The notes under the pieces: model-generated
What the model saw: the letters and a program-made list of their open reading frames with translations, nothing else
Told to the model about the DNA's origin: nothing
Database searches by the model: none
Source of the DNA: an uncultured bacterium
Lineage (GTDB): Bacteria; Fidelibacterota; Marinisomatia; Marinisomatales; Marinisomataceae
Length of the DNA: 64,000 nucleotides
Assembly: GCA_943841495.1 (NCBI GenBank)
Contig: CALSYL010000004.1
Coordinates: 62,001-126,000, forward strand
Direction: 5' to 3'
Shown: in pieces, positions 19,245-28,170 of the stretch
Numbering within the stretch: the stretch's first letter is position 1
Layout of the letters: every line of letters begins with the position of its first letter
Made by a program: the position numbers and the translations under genes

Positions 19245-19865
19245 ATGAGAAAATCTCATCCAAGAAACAAGCTGTTTCGATATATTTTAAGCTATGTTTC
19301 TGTTTTGTTATGTTTTTTATTAACAAGATATTCTGTTGGCGGGACAAACAATCTGCCGAAAGAGGGGCCATACATTCTTGCCCCAAACCATATAGATGAC
19401 GTTGATCCCGTTCCAATAGCTGCGGCGGTAAGAAAGCCGATTACCTTTTTAATGGCACAAGACCAAGCAAAGCTGCCCTGGTATAAAGCCTGGGGCCCCT
19501 GGTCTTATGGAGTGTTGTTGGTAAACAGAGAAAGTGTTCAAATATCTACAATCAAAAAAATTCAACAACAAATAATCAAAAAAGAGATAGTTTGTATTTT
19601 CCCTGAAGGAACAATTAAGGGAAGGGGTTTAAAAAAGGGGAAAAGAGGCGTTGCATATTTTGCAATAAAAAACGAAATACCAATAATTCCAACCGCAGTT
19701 ATGGGAACCAAAGGAATAATTGAAAAAATTAAAAACCTCAAAAGAGAAAAAGTGAAAATTGTTTTTGGAAACCCTATATTTGTTAAAAAGGGGGACGTGG
19801 AAGAGGAAATAACGCGGCGCACAATGAACTCTCTAGGGGAGATGTTGACAGCCGACTACCTATAA
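19245..19865 (+). CDS. 1-acyl-sn-glycerol-3-phosphate acyltransferase family protein (PlsC-like)
   Basis: 206-residue membrane-associated acyltransferase of phospholipid synthesis. After an N-terminal hydrophobic segment (residues 10-27) comes the HX4D catalytic motif NHIDDVD, then FPEGT (block III) and PTAVMG (block IV), in the order of the PlsC family. The exact acceptor cannot be told from sequence; lysophosphatidic acid is the usual one. Starts 4 bases after ssb. Confidence 0.88.
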   Translation: MRKSHPRNKLFRYILSYVSVLLCFLLTRYSVGGTNNLPKEGPYILAPNHIDDVDPVPIAAAVRKPITFLMAQDQAKLPWYKAWGPWSYGVLLVNRESVQISTIKKIQQQIIKKEIVCIFPEGTIKGRGLKKGKRGVAYFAIKNEIPIIPTAVMGTKGIIEKIKNLKREKVKIVFGNPIFVKKGDVEEEITRRTMNSLGEMLTADYL

Positions 19866-19874
19866 GGAAGAAAA

Positions 19875-20207
19875 ATGAACACAGAGCTTATAATAGACGC
19901 AGTACAAACCGTTATAGCTGCAACCCTTTTTTTTGTGTGGGTTGTGAGGTATAATAACATAGTTAACGAGTTTAAAAACGACTACAACTACCCAGACTGG
20001 TTAAGAGACCTTACGGGAATACTAAAACTTTCTTTTGCTGCAATGTTGTTGAGCGCAGACACAGAAATGAACAGTTTAGGTTTGTTGGGAATAACAGTTT
20101 TAATGTTTTTTGCAATAATGACACACATTAGGGTTAAGTCTAGACCAAAAAAGGCTTTACCATCAATTGCCCTTTTTTCACTGTGTGTGTTTTTGCTGCT
20201 TGTGTAG
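19875..20207 (+). CDS. DoxX-like small membrane protein
   Basis: 110 residues with four hydrophobic segments (about 7-22, 48-60, 65-84, 94-110). The middle segment (YPDWLRDLTGILKLSFAAMLLS ... LGLLGITVLMFFAIMTHIRV) resembles the DoxX-like family, whose function is mostly unknown. Follows the acyltransferase by 9 bases. Its stop codon is directly adjacent to the stop codon of the convergent oxidoreductase gene, with no intergenic base. Confidence 0.6.
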   Translation: MNTELIIDAVQTVIAATLFFVWVVRYNNIVNEFKNDYNYPDWLRDLTGILKLSFAAMLLSADTEMNSLGLLGITVLMFFAIMTHIRVKSRPKKALPSIALFSLCVFLLLV

Positions 20208-21209
20208 TTAGTCGTTTACAAAAACAACTTTACCAACAACCCCGCGTTTAGCAATTCTTTCAATTGCGGCAACAGAATCTTCCATGCGAATGGTTTCAGA
20301 AACCATAGGATTAAGCTTTTCCTTAGCCAACAACCGCCCTATTTCCAAAAGGTTTTGGGCATTTTTTTCTGGCTCCTCTTTTTGAAACCTTCCAATGAAC
20401 ACTCCTGAGACCGCACAACCCTTTAAAAGCATAAGGTTTGTAGGAAAGGAAGGAATTTTGCCGGCAGCAAAACCAACCACAAGATAGGTTCCCCCCCAAC
20501 CAACAGATCTTAAGGCGGGTTCGGCAAAACAGTCACCAACGGGATCGTATATTATTGAGTATCCGCCACGAATACTTTTAGATTTTAATTCTTTGGTGAG
20601 CGCTCGCTGCCCATCCTTGTCTAGTTTTTTTTCTCCATAAACAACAATGTCATCCACTCCATAACCAGCGCAGACCTCAGCTTTTTCTTTTGTTGATACA
20701 GCCGCTACAACGCGTGCACCAAAAGATTTTGCTATGTCAATAGCTGCTAATCCAACACCGCCAGCTGCCCCCAAAACCAAAACCTCATCGTTTTTTCCAA
20801 TGTTTGCTCTTTGTACCAGCGCGTGATAGCTTGTTCCATATACCATAAAAATACCCGCAGCAACAGAATGTGGAAGTTCTTTTGGTATTGGAAACGCTAG
20901 CTCTGCAGGTACAACTATTTTTTCAGCAAAAGCACCAAACCCCATAAAAAAAGCAACGCTTTGACCAACCTTAAAATCCATAACGCCCTCACCCACAGAA
21001 GATATAATGCCAGCACCTTCGTGTCCTGGAGAAAAAGGTCTTTCGGGCTGAAACTGATACAACCCCTGAACAATTAAGTTGTCTGGATAGTTTAGGCCGG
21101 CAGCTTTTATATCTATAACCACCTCCCCTTTGCCAGCAATGGGATCAGCAACTTCTTCCCAAACAAGGTCAGAAACAGGACCAAATTTTTTACAAACAAT
21201 AGCTCTCAT
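20208..21209 (-). CDS. NAD(P)H:quinone oxidoreductase-like protein, MDR superfamily
   Basis: 333-residue medium-chain dehydrogenase/reductase. Catalytic GroES-like domain with PGHEGAGII at about 62, then a Rossmann domain with VLGAAGGVGLAAIDIAK near 143-159. The zinc ligands of alcohol dehydrogenases are missing, which points to the quinone-reductase/enoyl-reductase branch. It is the last gene of the purine operon, 9 bases after purH, with its own good ribosome site (AGGAG). No known role in purine synthesis; the link is positional only. Confidence 0.85.
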   Translation of the reverse strand: MRAIVCKKFGPVSDLVWEEVADPIAGKGEVVIDIKAAGLNYPDNLIVQGLYQFQPERPFSPGHEGAGIISSVGEGVMDFKVGQSVAFFMGFGAFAEKIVVPAELAFPIPKELPHSVAAGIFMVYGTSYHALVQRANIGKNDEVLVLGAAGGVGLAAIDIAKSFGARVVAAVSTKEKAEVCAGYGVDDIVVYGEKKLDKDGQRALTKELKSKSIRGGYSIIYDPVGDCFAEPALRSVGWGGTYLVVGFAAGKIPSFPTNLMLLKGCAVSGVFIGRFQKEEPEKNAQNLLEIGRLLAKEKLNPMVSETIRMEDSVAAIERIAKRGVVGKVVFVND

Positions 21210-21218
21210 TATAAACTC

Positions 21219-22718
21219 CTAGTGTTTAAAAACTCTATAGCCAGTAAAAGCCATAGAGATTTTATTTTTATTGCACGACTCAATAACCTCTTTATCTCTT
21301 ATAGAGCCGCCAGGTTGCACAATAGCAGACACCCCAAAGCGCGCCATAGATTTAATAGAATCTTTAAATGGAAAAAAAGCATCAGAGGCAACAACACAAC
21401 CTTTTGGAATGTTGGTTTTTTCAAAGGCAATGTTGGTAGCATCAACCCTGCTTGTTTGTCCACCAGAAATGCTGATAATTTTATTGTTTTTAGCAACAAC
21501 AATTGCATTAGATTTTGTGTGCTTCACAACCTTCCAGGCTAAAAGCAAAGAAGAGACCTGGGAGTTGGTTGGTTTTTTCTTTGTTGGAAAAGTAAGCTTA
21601 TTTGTTTTTAAGGAAGACGTGTCGTTTTCTTGGCCCAAGCTCCCCCCAGAAATTGTTTTAACAGAAAAGGGGGAGGGTGTATACCCAGAAAGCTTTAATA
21701 TGCGCAAGTTTTTTTTGTTGGAAAAAACAGAAAGCGCCCCCTTATCAAAGGAGGGAGCAATAATAATTTCGAAGAAAATCTTATTTATTTTTTTTGCCAA
21801 AGAGGTTGTACACCTCTTATTGAGAGCAACAACACCACCGAAAGCAGAAAGGCTGTCAACCGCAAGAGCGCTCTCATATGCAGACTCAACATCTTTACCG
21901 ACACCCACACCACAAGGAGAGTTGTGTTTAACAATTACACACGCAGGCTCTTTTTTAAATTCACCCAAACATAAAAGAGCAGCGTCACCATCTAGATAGT
22001 TGTTATATGAAAGCTCCTTGCCCTGAATTTTTTCTGCTTGTGGGAGGCCGCGCGAACCACCGTCGCTGCTAACAACAAATGCGCTTTGGTGAGGGTTTTC
22101 TCCGTATCGAAGTACCGACTTTTTTTCGGATGATTTTTTCGACAGCACATCAAAGATTTTGGCATCATAGTCAGCACAATGACCAAAAGCTTTTTTAGCC
22201 AAGCTAAATCTTAACTTTTCAGAAACACCGCCAGAAAGGAGACCCCTCTTTATTAGACTAAAATCTTTTGTATCTACAACAACTGTTACCCACTTGTAAT
22301 TTTTAGCAGCAGCTCGAATCATAGTGGGTCCACCTATATCAATGTTTTCAATTTTGTCTTCAAGACTAGATTTTGGATCTTTTGATACGCTAGAAAAAGG
22401 ATAAAGATTACAAACAACCATATCAATCCATAAAATTTTATTTTTCTTTGCCTCTTTTTTATCTGCGTCGCGCCGACCTAAAATTCCACCAGATATTTGA
22501 GGGCTTAGTGTTTTAACCCTTCCACCAAATATTTCAGGAAATTTCGTTATAGAAGAAACCTCCTTTACTTTTATCCCGTTTTGTTTAAGGAGGGAGGCGG
22601 TGCCACCGCTTGCAATAATTTTTGTACCATTTTTTTCAAGAAAAGAAGCAAACGGAACAAGCCCGGTTTTGTCAGAGACAGAAAAAAGAGCAGTTTTTGG
22701 AAAGATTTTTTGTTTCAC
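21219..22718 (-). CDS. purH: bifunctional AICAR formyltransferase / IMP cyclohydrolase
   Basis: Last two steps to IMP. 499 residues: N-terminal cyclohydrolase domain (SVSDKTGLVPFA, IIASGGTASLL, GGRVKTL; about 1-195) and C-terminal transformylase domain with ENPHQSA and the catalytic lysine-histidine pair in VIVKHNSPCGVG. Ends with MAFTGYRVFKH, usual for the family. The start is a GTG overlapping the stop of the psiE-like gene (GTGA). Confidence 0.97.
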   Translation of the reverse strand: MKQKIFPKTALFSVSDKTGLVPFASFLEKNGTKIIASGGTASLLKQNGIKVKEVSSITKFPEIFGGRVKTLSPQISGGILGRRDADKKEAKKNKILWIDMVVCNLYPFSSVSKDPKSSLEDKIENIDIGGPTMIRAAAKNYKWVTVVVDTKDFSLIKRGLLSGGVSEKLRFSLAKKAFGHCADYDAKIFDVLSKKSSEKKSVLRYGENPHQSAFVVSSDGGSRGLPQAEKIQGKELSYNNYLDGDAALLCLGEFKKEPACVIVKHNSPCGVGVGKDVESAYESALAVDSLSAFGGVVALNKRCTTSLAKKINKIFFEIIIAPSFDKGALSVFSNKKNLRILKLSGYTPSPFSVKTISGGSLGQENDTSSLKTNKLTFPTKKKPTNSQVSSLLLAWKVVKHTKSNAIVVAKNNKIISISGGQTSRVDATNIAFEKTNIPKGCVVASDAFFPFKDSIKSMARFGVSAIVQPGGSIRDKEVIESCNKNKISMAFTGYRVFKH

Positions 22719-23110
22719 TCTACCTCTGGAAGTTCTGGACCCTTTTTATTTACAAGCTTGTCTCTGTATGCTAAGGCAACAAGAGCCAAAGCAAGCAATG
22801 CAATCGAAGCCGCCAGATATAAAGAGTCCGCCCCCTGCACATCTTCAAAAGAAATGTGCCTAGCAAGTGCAAACATGCCAATATATAGCGGGTATCTGAC
22901 CGGTATTTTACCAGTAGAAAAGAAAATGTTGACCATTTGCATAATTTCAAGATATATAAATAACATTAAAACATTTTGAACTTGAATTGTGCCAGAGGAA
23001 ACAACATCGCTTATTTCATACCAACATAAAAACAAAACCATACCAAATATTATAAGGTGTAGAACTTTTTCTACAGCCGAAGTCAAGTTAAAGAAAAGAC
23101 TATTATTCAT
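22715..23110 (-). CDS. PsiE-like membrane protein inside the purine operon
   Basis: 131 residues, four transmembrane segments. The block FIYLEIMQMVNIFFSTGKIPVRYPLYIGMFALARH is characteristic of the phosphate-starvation-inducible PsiE family, of unknown molecular function. It overlaps purN by 8 bases and purH by 4, so it is translated with the pathway enzymes. Whether it has anything to do with purines or phosphate here is unknown. Confidence 0.7.
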   Translation of the reverse strand: MNNSLFFNLTSAVEKVLHLIIFGMVLFLCWYEISDVVSSGTIQVQNVLMLFIYLEIMQMVNIFFSTGKIPVRYPLYIGMFALARHISFEDVQGADSLYLAASIALLALALVALAYRDKLVNKKGPELPEVE

Positions 23111-23675
23111 TATTCCTCCAGTTTTTAACTACTTGCACAAGCGCCCTGCCTTCGAGCTCCTGCACTTTATTTTTTAGGTCTTCAACCGTGTCCCCAGCAT
23201 CGACGGGGCAAGATAGCTGTAACAGTATAGGGCCACCGTCAACTTCTTTTGTAACACGGTGTATTGTGCACCCTGTTTTTTTATCGCCCGAAAGCAAAAC
23301 GCTTTCATGGACTGAAGCGTTCATTCCTCCAGCATGTTTGGGCAATAATGAAGGGTGAACATTAATAATTTTACCTGCCCACCTATCTATAAACAAAGAA
23401 GAAAGGATGCGCATAAAACCAATAAGCAAAATCAAGTCAACCTTTTTATTCTCTAAAATTTGAGACATTTCCAAATCAAAAACACCACGTTTTTTGTTTT
23501 TATGAGAAATATAGAAAGAATCAATTGAATGATTTTTTGCTTTTGTTAAAATCCCCGAGTTTTTATTGTTTGAGATTATTACTTCAACAGAGGCATCCAA
23601 TTTTCCACTTTTTATGGCCGAAACGATAGCTTCTAGATCTGTACCGTTTGTAGAGCCTAGAACGCCGAGCTTCAT
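23103..23675 (-). CDS. purN: phosphoribosylglycinamide formyltransferase
   Basis: Formyl-THF-dependent conversion of GAR to FGAR, third step of the pathway. 190 residues with the catalytic block NVHPSLLPKH (Asn and His) and the catalytic Asp in EVDGGPILLQ; N-terminal VLGSTNGTDLEAI is the phosphate-binding loop. ATG overlaps the purD stop by 4 bases. Confidence 0.95.
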   Translation of the reverse strand: MKLGVLGSTNGTDLEAIVSAIKSGKLDASVEVIISNNKNSGILTKAKNHSIDSFYISHKNKKRGVFDLEMSQILENKKVDLILLIGFMRILSSLFIDRWAGKIINVHPSLLPKHAGGMNASVHESVLLSGDKKTGCTIHRVTKEVDGGPILLQLSCPVDAGDTVEDLKNKVQELEGRALVQVVKNWRNNE

Positions 23676-24979
23676 GTAAGAATTTTTTCCATTCTGGCAA
23701 CCCTACTTAAAAGCAGGTCTTTTGTACCAATGTCTCTTCTATGAAAAAGATCTCCCCCAATAGAACAAACGAGGTTTTCTGCAAGCTTTTCAGCATCAGC
23801 AATTTTAATGTTTTTCCCAACAACAGCAGCTGTTCTTGACCCGCAGGCCACAACGCGGCCATCAACAAGCTCTACAGACGCCAGAAAAATATTTGGGTTG
23901 TTGTTGTCGCACTCTACCACAAAGCCCTTAAGGGGCTTATCCGGATAACCGCTAGGAACAGCATATTTGCAAACAGTTGACATCTTTTCAAAATCAACCG
24001 ACTCTTTAGTGAGTGTTCCCCCAACAACGTCAAAACAAACCTTTAAAAAGTCGGACTTCATTAAACTTAAAACGTTCATTGCTTCTGGGTCACCAAAGCG
24101 GGCATTGTATTCTATAACCTTAACACCGCTTTTGGTGAGCATAAACCCGCCATACAAAATGCCGACGAAAGGCGTACCGGTTTCCTTAAGCAGTTGTTTT
24201 ACAACAAGCTCGTTCGTTTGTTGTGCACTTAAAACGTCGGCCTTTTTTAGGAATGGAAGAGAGTGATTGGCAAAAGAGTATGTTCCCATCCCTCCCGTGT
24301 TTGGACCAACGTCACCGTCGAATGCTCTTTTGTGGTCTTGAATAACGGGCATGTGGCAACATGTTTTTCCATCTACAAAGCTCATCAAAGAAAACTCTTC
24401 ACCAATAAGTTTTTCTTCTATCAGAAAAGAACCGCCCGCATCAACCAAAGACTGAGCATATTTTAATCCATCAGAAATAGAGCTCAGGTGATCCCCAGAA
24501 ATTTTTACACCCTTTCCACCCATTAGGCCATCATATTTTATAACATACTCACCGTTGAGTTCGCCGATATATTCTCTAGCCCCCTCTATCGAGGTAAAAA
24601 CCCTCCTCTTCGGATTTTTTTGAGGAGAACACTTCTCTATTATGCTGCGAGCAAAGGCCTTGCTTGTTTCTATCATTGCCACCTCTTTTCGTGGCCCAAC
24701 ACAAGCAACTCCGGCACCACCAAGCATGTTTACTAGCCCACCCTCAAGAGGGTTTTCGGGACCAATAATAACCAAATCAATTTTTTTCTTTAAAGCATAG
24801 TTGCAAATATCATTTAGCCGATCCAATGAACAGATAAAATAATCACAACAAAGGTTGTTTATTTGAGGATTTTGAACAGAAGAAACACAAAAGATTTTAT
24901 GTTCAACACTACTCTCAGATATTTTTCTTGCAATGGCAACCTCTCTAGCGCCCGAACCCACGACCAAGATATTTTTCAT
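23672..24979 (-). CDS. purD: phosphoribosylamine-glycine ligase
   Basis: ATP-grasp enzyme joining glycine to phosphoribosylamine. 435 residues: N-terminal ILVVGSGAREVAIA, GPENPLEGGL, ATP-grasp core with YVIKYDGLMGGKGV and NTGGMGTYS, and the metal site in VIEYNARFGDPEAM. ATG overlaps the purF stop by 4 bases. Confidence 0.96.
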   Translation of the reverse strand: MKNILVVGSGAREVAIARKISESSVEHKIFCVSSVQNPQINNLCCDYFICSLDRLNDICNYALKKKIDLVIIGPENPLEGGLVNMLGGAGVACVGPRKEVAMIETSKAFARSIIEKCSPQKNPKRRVFTSIEGAREYIGELNGEYVIKYDGLMGGKGVKISGDHLSSISDGLKYAQSLVDAGGSFLIEEKLIGEEFSLMSFVDGKTCCHMPVIQDHKRAFDGDVGPNTGGMGTYSFANHSLPFLKKADVLSAQQTNELVVKQLLKETGTPFVGILYGGFMLTKSGVKVIEYNARFGDPEAMNVLSLMKSDFLKVCFDVVGGTLTKESVDFEKMSTVCKYAVPSGYPDKPLKGFVVECDNNNPNIFLASVELVDGRVVACGSRTAAVVGKNIKIADAEKLAENLVCSIGGDLFHRRDIGTKDLLLSRVARMEKILT

Positions 24980-26427
24980 TGTTTACCGGTGCGGTTGTTT
25001 TCAAGTTTTTGCAAATAGTCTTCAGAAATTTTTCCGGCACAATATTCTCCCGTAAATACGGAATCTTCAAACCTCACAATGCTTGTGTTGCCAACGTGAG
25101 CGGCCATTCGCAAAGCTTCAATATCTTGATAAATAAGCTCATCTGCCCCAATAAAGCTTCTAATCTCTTCAACGCTTCTTCCGTGAGCTATAAGCTCTTT
25201 CGTTGCCGGCATATCTATTCCATATACGTTTTGATACCTTACGGGTGGAGCAGCAGAGGCAAAATAGACATTTTTGGCACCATTTTTTCTTACCATCTCA
25301 ATAATTTTTTTGGAAGTATTGCCTCGCACAATAGAGTCATCAACGAGCAATACGCTTTTATTTTTAAACTCTATTTCGATGGGGCTTAGCTTGTGTGCAA
25401 CCGATTTTTTTCTAATGCTTTGCCCTGGCATAATAAAGGTTCTTCCTATGTATCGGTTTTTAATAAACCCCTCCCTGTATTTTACGCCAAGCTTGTGAGC
25501 AACCTGCATAGCAGAGGTTCTGCTGGTGTCAGGCACTGGAATCACCGCGTCTATATTAAGATGAGAAAATTCTTTTAAAATTTTTTCCCCCAAGTAGTCT
25601 CCCATCCTCAGCCTGGCCTTGTGAACGGATATCGAATCAATAACAGAGTCCGGCCTAGAAAAGTATACAAACTCAAACAAGCAAGGAGAGTGGTTGATGT
25701 TTGAAGAACAGATCAAGCTTTCCAAGACACCATTTTCAGATATAATTACAGCTTCACCCGGAGCAACATCTCTTTCAAAAACATAACCCGTCGAGCTCAG
25801 AGCAGAGCTTTCCGAAGCAATCATATGAGAACCGCCCCCATTTTTCCCCAAAACCAAAGGACGAATGCCGTTGGAGTCCCTAAAGGCAACGATCCCAATG
25901 CCCCCAACAATCATTGTTACTGCAAAACCCCCCTCACAGCGAGAATAAACTTTTTTAAGCGCCGAAAAAACATGCTGATTTGACAGGGTTGAAAATTTTA
26001 TTTGTGAAAGCTCAAAAGCAAAAAGGTTTAGCAAAACTTCCGAGTCTGAGCCAGTATTAAACTGACAAAAGTGTGTTTCGAGTAAAAACTTTTTCATATC
26101 CTCGCTGTTCGTAAGAGTTCCATTGTGAGCTAAGGCAACAGTTACTGGGTTGGCAGAATAAAAAGGTTGGGCTTCAGATACATCTGAACAACCAGCGGTC
26201 GGGTATCTAACATGGCCTATGCCAATATTCCCCTCAAGGTTTAAAGAGTCTTCCGTTTTAAAAACCTCAGTTACCAAGCCAAGCTCCTTATGCATTGAAA
26301 GCTTTTTACTGTCCCACGTTGCTATGCCTGCAGCATCTTGACCGCGGTGTTGAACCTGAATGAGGGCGTCATAAATTTCACCAGCGACGTTTTCTTTAGA
26401 GCGATATATAGCAACAATTCCACACAC
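24976..26427 (-). CDS. purF: amidophosphoribosyltransferase
   Basis: First committed step: transfers glutamine ammonia to PRPP. A longer frame reaches 26496, but the catalytic cysteine must be the first residue after Met. The GTG at 26425-26427, one base after the purB stop and preceded by GGAGG, gives M-C-G-I-V, so this enzyme needs only Met removal and no propeptide cleavage. 483 residues: Ntn glutaminase domain with HRGQDAAGIA and HNGTLTN, then the PRPP-binding loop VLLVDDSIVRGNT. Confidence 0.96.
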   Translation of the reverse strand: MCGIVAIYRSKENVAGEIYDALIQVQHRGQDAAGIATWDSKKLSMHKELGLVTEVFKTEDSLNLEGNIGIGHVRYPTAGCSDVSEAQPFYSANPVTVALAHNGTLTNSEDMKKFLLETHFCQFNTGSDSEVLLNLFAFELSQIKFSTLSNQHVFSALKKVYSRCEGGFAVTMIVGGIGIVAFRDSNGIRPLVLGKNGGGSHMIASESSALSSTGYVFERDVAPGEAVIISENGVLESLICSSNINHSPCLFEFVYFSRPDSVIDSISVHKARLRMGDYLGEKILKEFSHLNIDAVIPVPDTSRTSAMQVAHKLGVKYREGFIKNRYIGRTFIMPGQSIRKKSVAHKLSPIEIEFKNKSVLLVDDSIVRGNTSKKIIEMVRKNGAKNVYFASAAPPVRYQNVYGIDMPATKELIAHGRSVEEIRSFIGADELIYQDIEALRMAAHVGNTSIVRFEDSVFTGEYCAGKISEDYLQKLENNRTGKQ

Positions 26428-26428
26428 C

Positions 26429-27778
26429 TTATAGGTCCTCCAAAATTTTGGCAATTTCACCCAAATACGTAGCAGGAGAGAGTGACAATAAAACACTCTT
26501 ATCGTCCGGTTTTAAATCAAGAGTCTCAACCATGTCAATATAAGACTTGCGGTTAAGTGGTTTGCCGCGAGTAAGTTTTTTAATTTTATTATAAGCTGAA
26601 ACATCACCAGATTTTCGCAACACAGTTTGTACCGCCTCACTTAAGATGCTCCAATTTTCTTCAAGCTCTGCGCTAGCCTGCTTGTTGTTTGGGGTCAAAC
26701 GAGAAATGCCGCCTACAAGATTTTTATAAGAAAGCAAAGAGTGCGCAAAACCAACACCAAAATTTCTAAAAACGGTACTACCGCTCAAATCTCTCTGCAT
26801 TCTTGATTTGGTAATTCTTGAGGCAAGAAAGACAAAGTTGTTGTTTGCAACATCTAGATTTCCTTCTGCGTTTTCAAAGAAGATTGGATTAATTTTGTGT
26901 GGCATTGTGCTTGAACCCACTTCCCCCGGCATATTTTTTTGTAAGAAGATATTTCTACTTATATATAGCCACATATCTATAGAAAGGTCAGAAAAAACAT
27001 TATTAAGCCTTGTATATGCATGAAAAAGCTCGGCCAACGAGTCGCCGGGCTCAACCTGGGTAGTTATTGGGTTCTGTTCTAGGCCAAGACTTTTAATAAA
27101 TTTTTTTGAAAAGGAGCGCCAGGAGAATTGCGGAAAAGCCGTTGAATGTGCGGCATAAGTTCCTGTGGCTCCAGACAGCTTAGCTAAAAAAGAAATATTT
27201 TGTATGCCCTTAACCTGCCTTAAAGAGCGAAAAATGAAAACAGAAAGCTCTTTACCCAGCGTGGTTGTGGTTGCGGGCTGTCCGTGCGTCAAAGAAAGAA
27301 GAGGCAGGGACGCTGTTTTTTTTGAAAGACCCTTAAGCTCTTTTAAAACAGCCCTAATGTTAGGTATCATAATGTTGTTTGTGGCGTCTTTTACCATTAG
27401 AGTATATGAAATGTTATTAACATCTTCTGAGGTCAGCCCAAAATGTACCAAAGGACACAGATCGGCCCTTCCTATTGATATAAGTTTTTGAGAAACAAAC
27501 TCAACAACCGCATTAACATCATGTTTGGTTTTAGATTCAATGCGTTTTATTTGATTAAAAGACTTAGGAGAAAAATCGTCATAAAGGTTGCATAAAAAAA
27601 CTACATCCTTTTTTCTTAGGACCTTTGTTTTTTTAAAAGATTCGTGGTTTAAAAGAGCAAAGAGGTACTTGATTTCAACCAAAACCCTATAGCGCATCAG
27701 CGCCTGCTCTGAAAAATATGCGTCTAGTTCAGAGACTGATTTTTTATACCTCCCGTCAATTGGAGAAATGCTGCTCAC
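26429..27778 (-). CDS. purB: adenylosuccinate lyase
   Basis: Acts twice: SAICAR to AICAR, and adenylosuccinate to AMP. I place the start at the GTG at 27776-27778, which overlaps the purE stop (GTGA) and yields SSISPIDGRYKK, the usual N-terminus; an upstream extension of 14 codons is not homologous. 449 residues, the E. coli-type PurB, with the catalytic signature SSTMPHKINPIFFENAEGN and LTHGQPATTTTLGKE. Confidence 0.95.
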   Translation of the reverse strand: MSSISPIDGRYKKSVSELDAYFSEQALMRYRVLVEIKYLFALLNHESFKKTKVLRKKDVVFLCNLYDDFSPKSFNQIKRIESKTKHDVNAVVEFVSQKLISIGRADLCPLVHFGLTSEDVNNISYTLMVKDATNNIMIPNIRAVLKELKGLSKKTASLPLLSLTHGQPATTTTLGKELSVFIFRSLRQVKGIQNISFLAKLSGATGTYAAHSTAFPQFSWRSFSKKFIKSLGLEQNPITTQVEPGDSLAELFHAYTRLNNVFSDLSIDMWLYISRNIFLQKNMPGEVGSSTMPHKINPIFFENAEGNLDVANNNFVFLASRITKSRMQRDLSGSTVFRNFGVGFAHSLLSYKNLVGGISRLTPNNKQASAELEENWSILSEAVQTVLRKSGDVSAYNKIKKLTRGKPLNRKSYIDMVETLDLKPDDKSVLLSLSPATYLGEIAKILEDL

Positions 27779-28170
27779 ATCGAACCGAGGCTTAACATTC
27801 TTTGTACGGCAATTGCACAATTTCCAGGATCAAGAACCGTAAGCACCGGCGTGTTGCTAGGCATTTGCAACGTAGAGTGAATGTTTATACTCATATCAAC
27901 CTTGTCTTTAAAAGGAGGACAACCGATTGTTGGTTTACTGCAGTTTGCGGCAACAAAGCCGGAAAGGGCATTTGATCTACCCGCAATTGTAACAAAAACA
28001 ACAGAATCTTCTTTTTTTACAGATCGAATAATTTCTAATACACGCTCCGGGTTTTTATGAGCAGAAGCAGCATGAACCTCATGCCCAACTCCTAAATCAT
28101 CTAAAACGGTGGTAATTTTGTCTGCATGACTCTGATCGGAGGTTGACCCCATAATTATAATTGCTTTCAT
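27775..28170 (-). CDS. purE: class II AIR carboxylase (PurE)
   Basis: Makes CAIR from AIR. 131 residues. The motifs are those of the class II enzymes known from Treponema and the animal PAICS protein, which use CO2 directly: HADKI, SAHKNP, VTIAGRSNALSGF, GCPPFKD and STLQMPSNTPVLTVLDP. Class I PurE instead has AGAGGAAHLPGM and acts on N5-CAIR made by PurK. No purK is present in this otherwise complete operon, which fits. Overlaps purC and purB by 4 bases each. Confidence 0.92.
   Translation of the reverse strand: MKAIIIMGSTSDQSHADKITTVLDDLGVGHEVHAASAHKNPERVLEIIRSVKKEDSVVFVTIAGRSNALSGFVAANCSKPTIGCPPFKDKVDMSINIHSTLQMPSNTPVLTVLDPGNCAIAVQRMLSLGSM

Noticed and set aside
21271-21999. 242-codon plus-strand frame opposite purH
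   Set aside because: Antisense shadow of a fully conserved gene; no ribosome site or recognisable protein.
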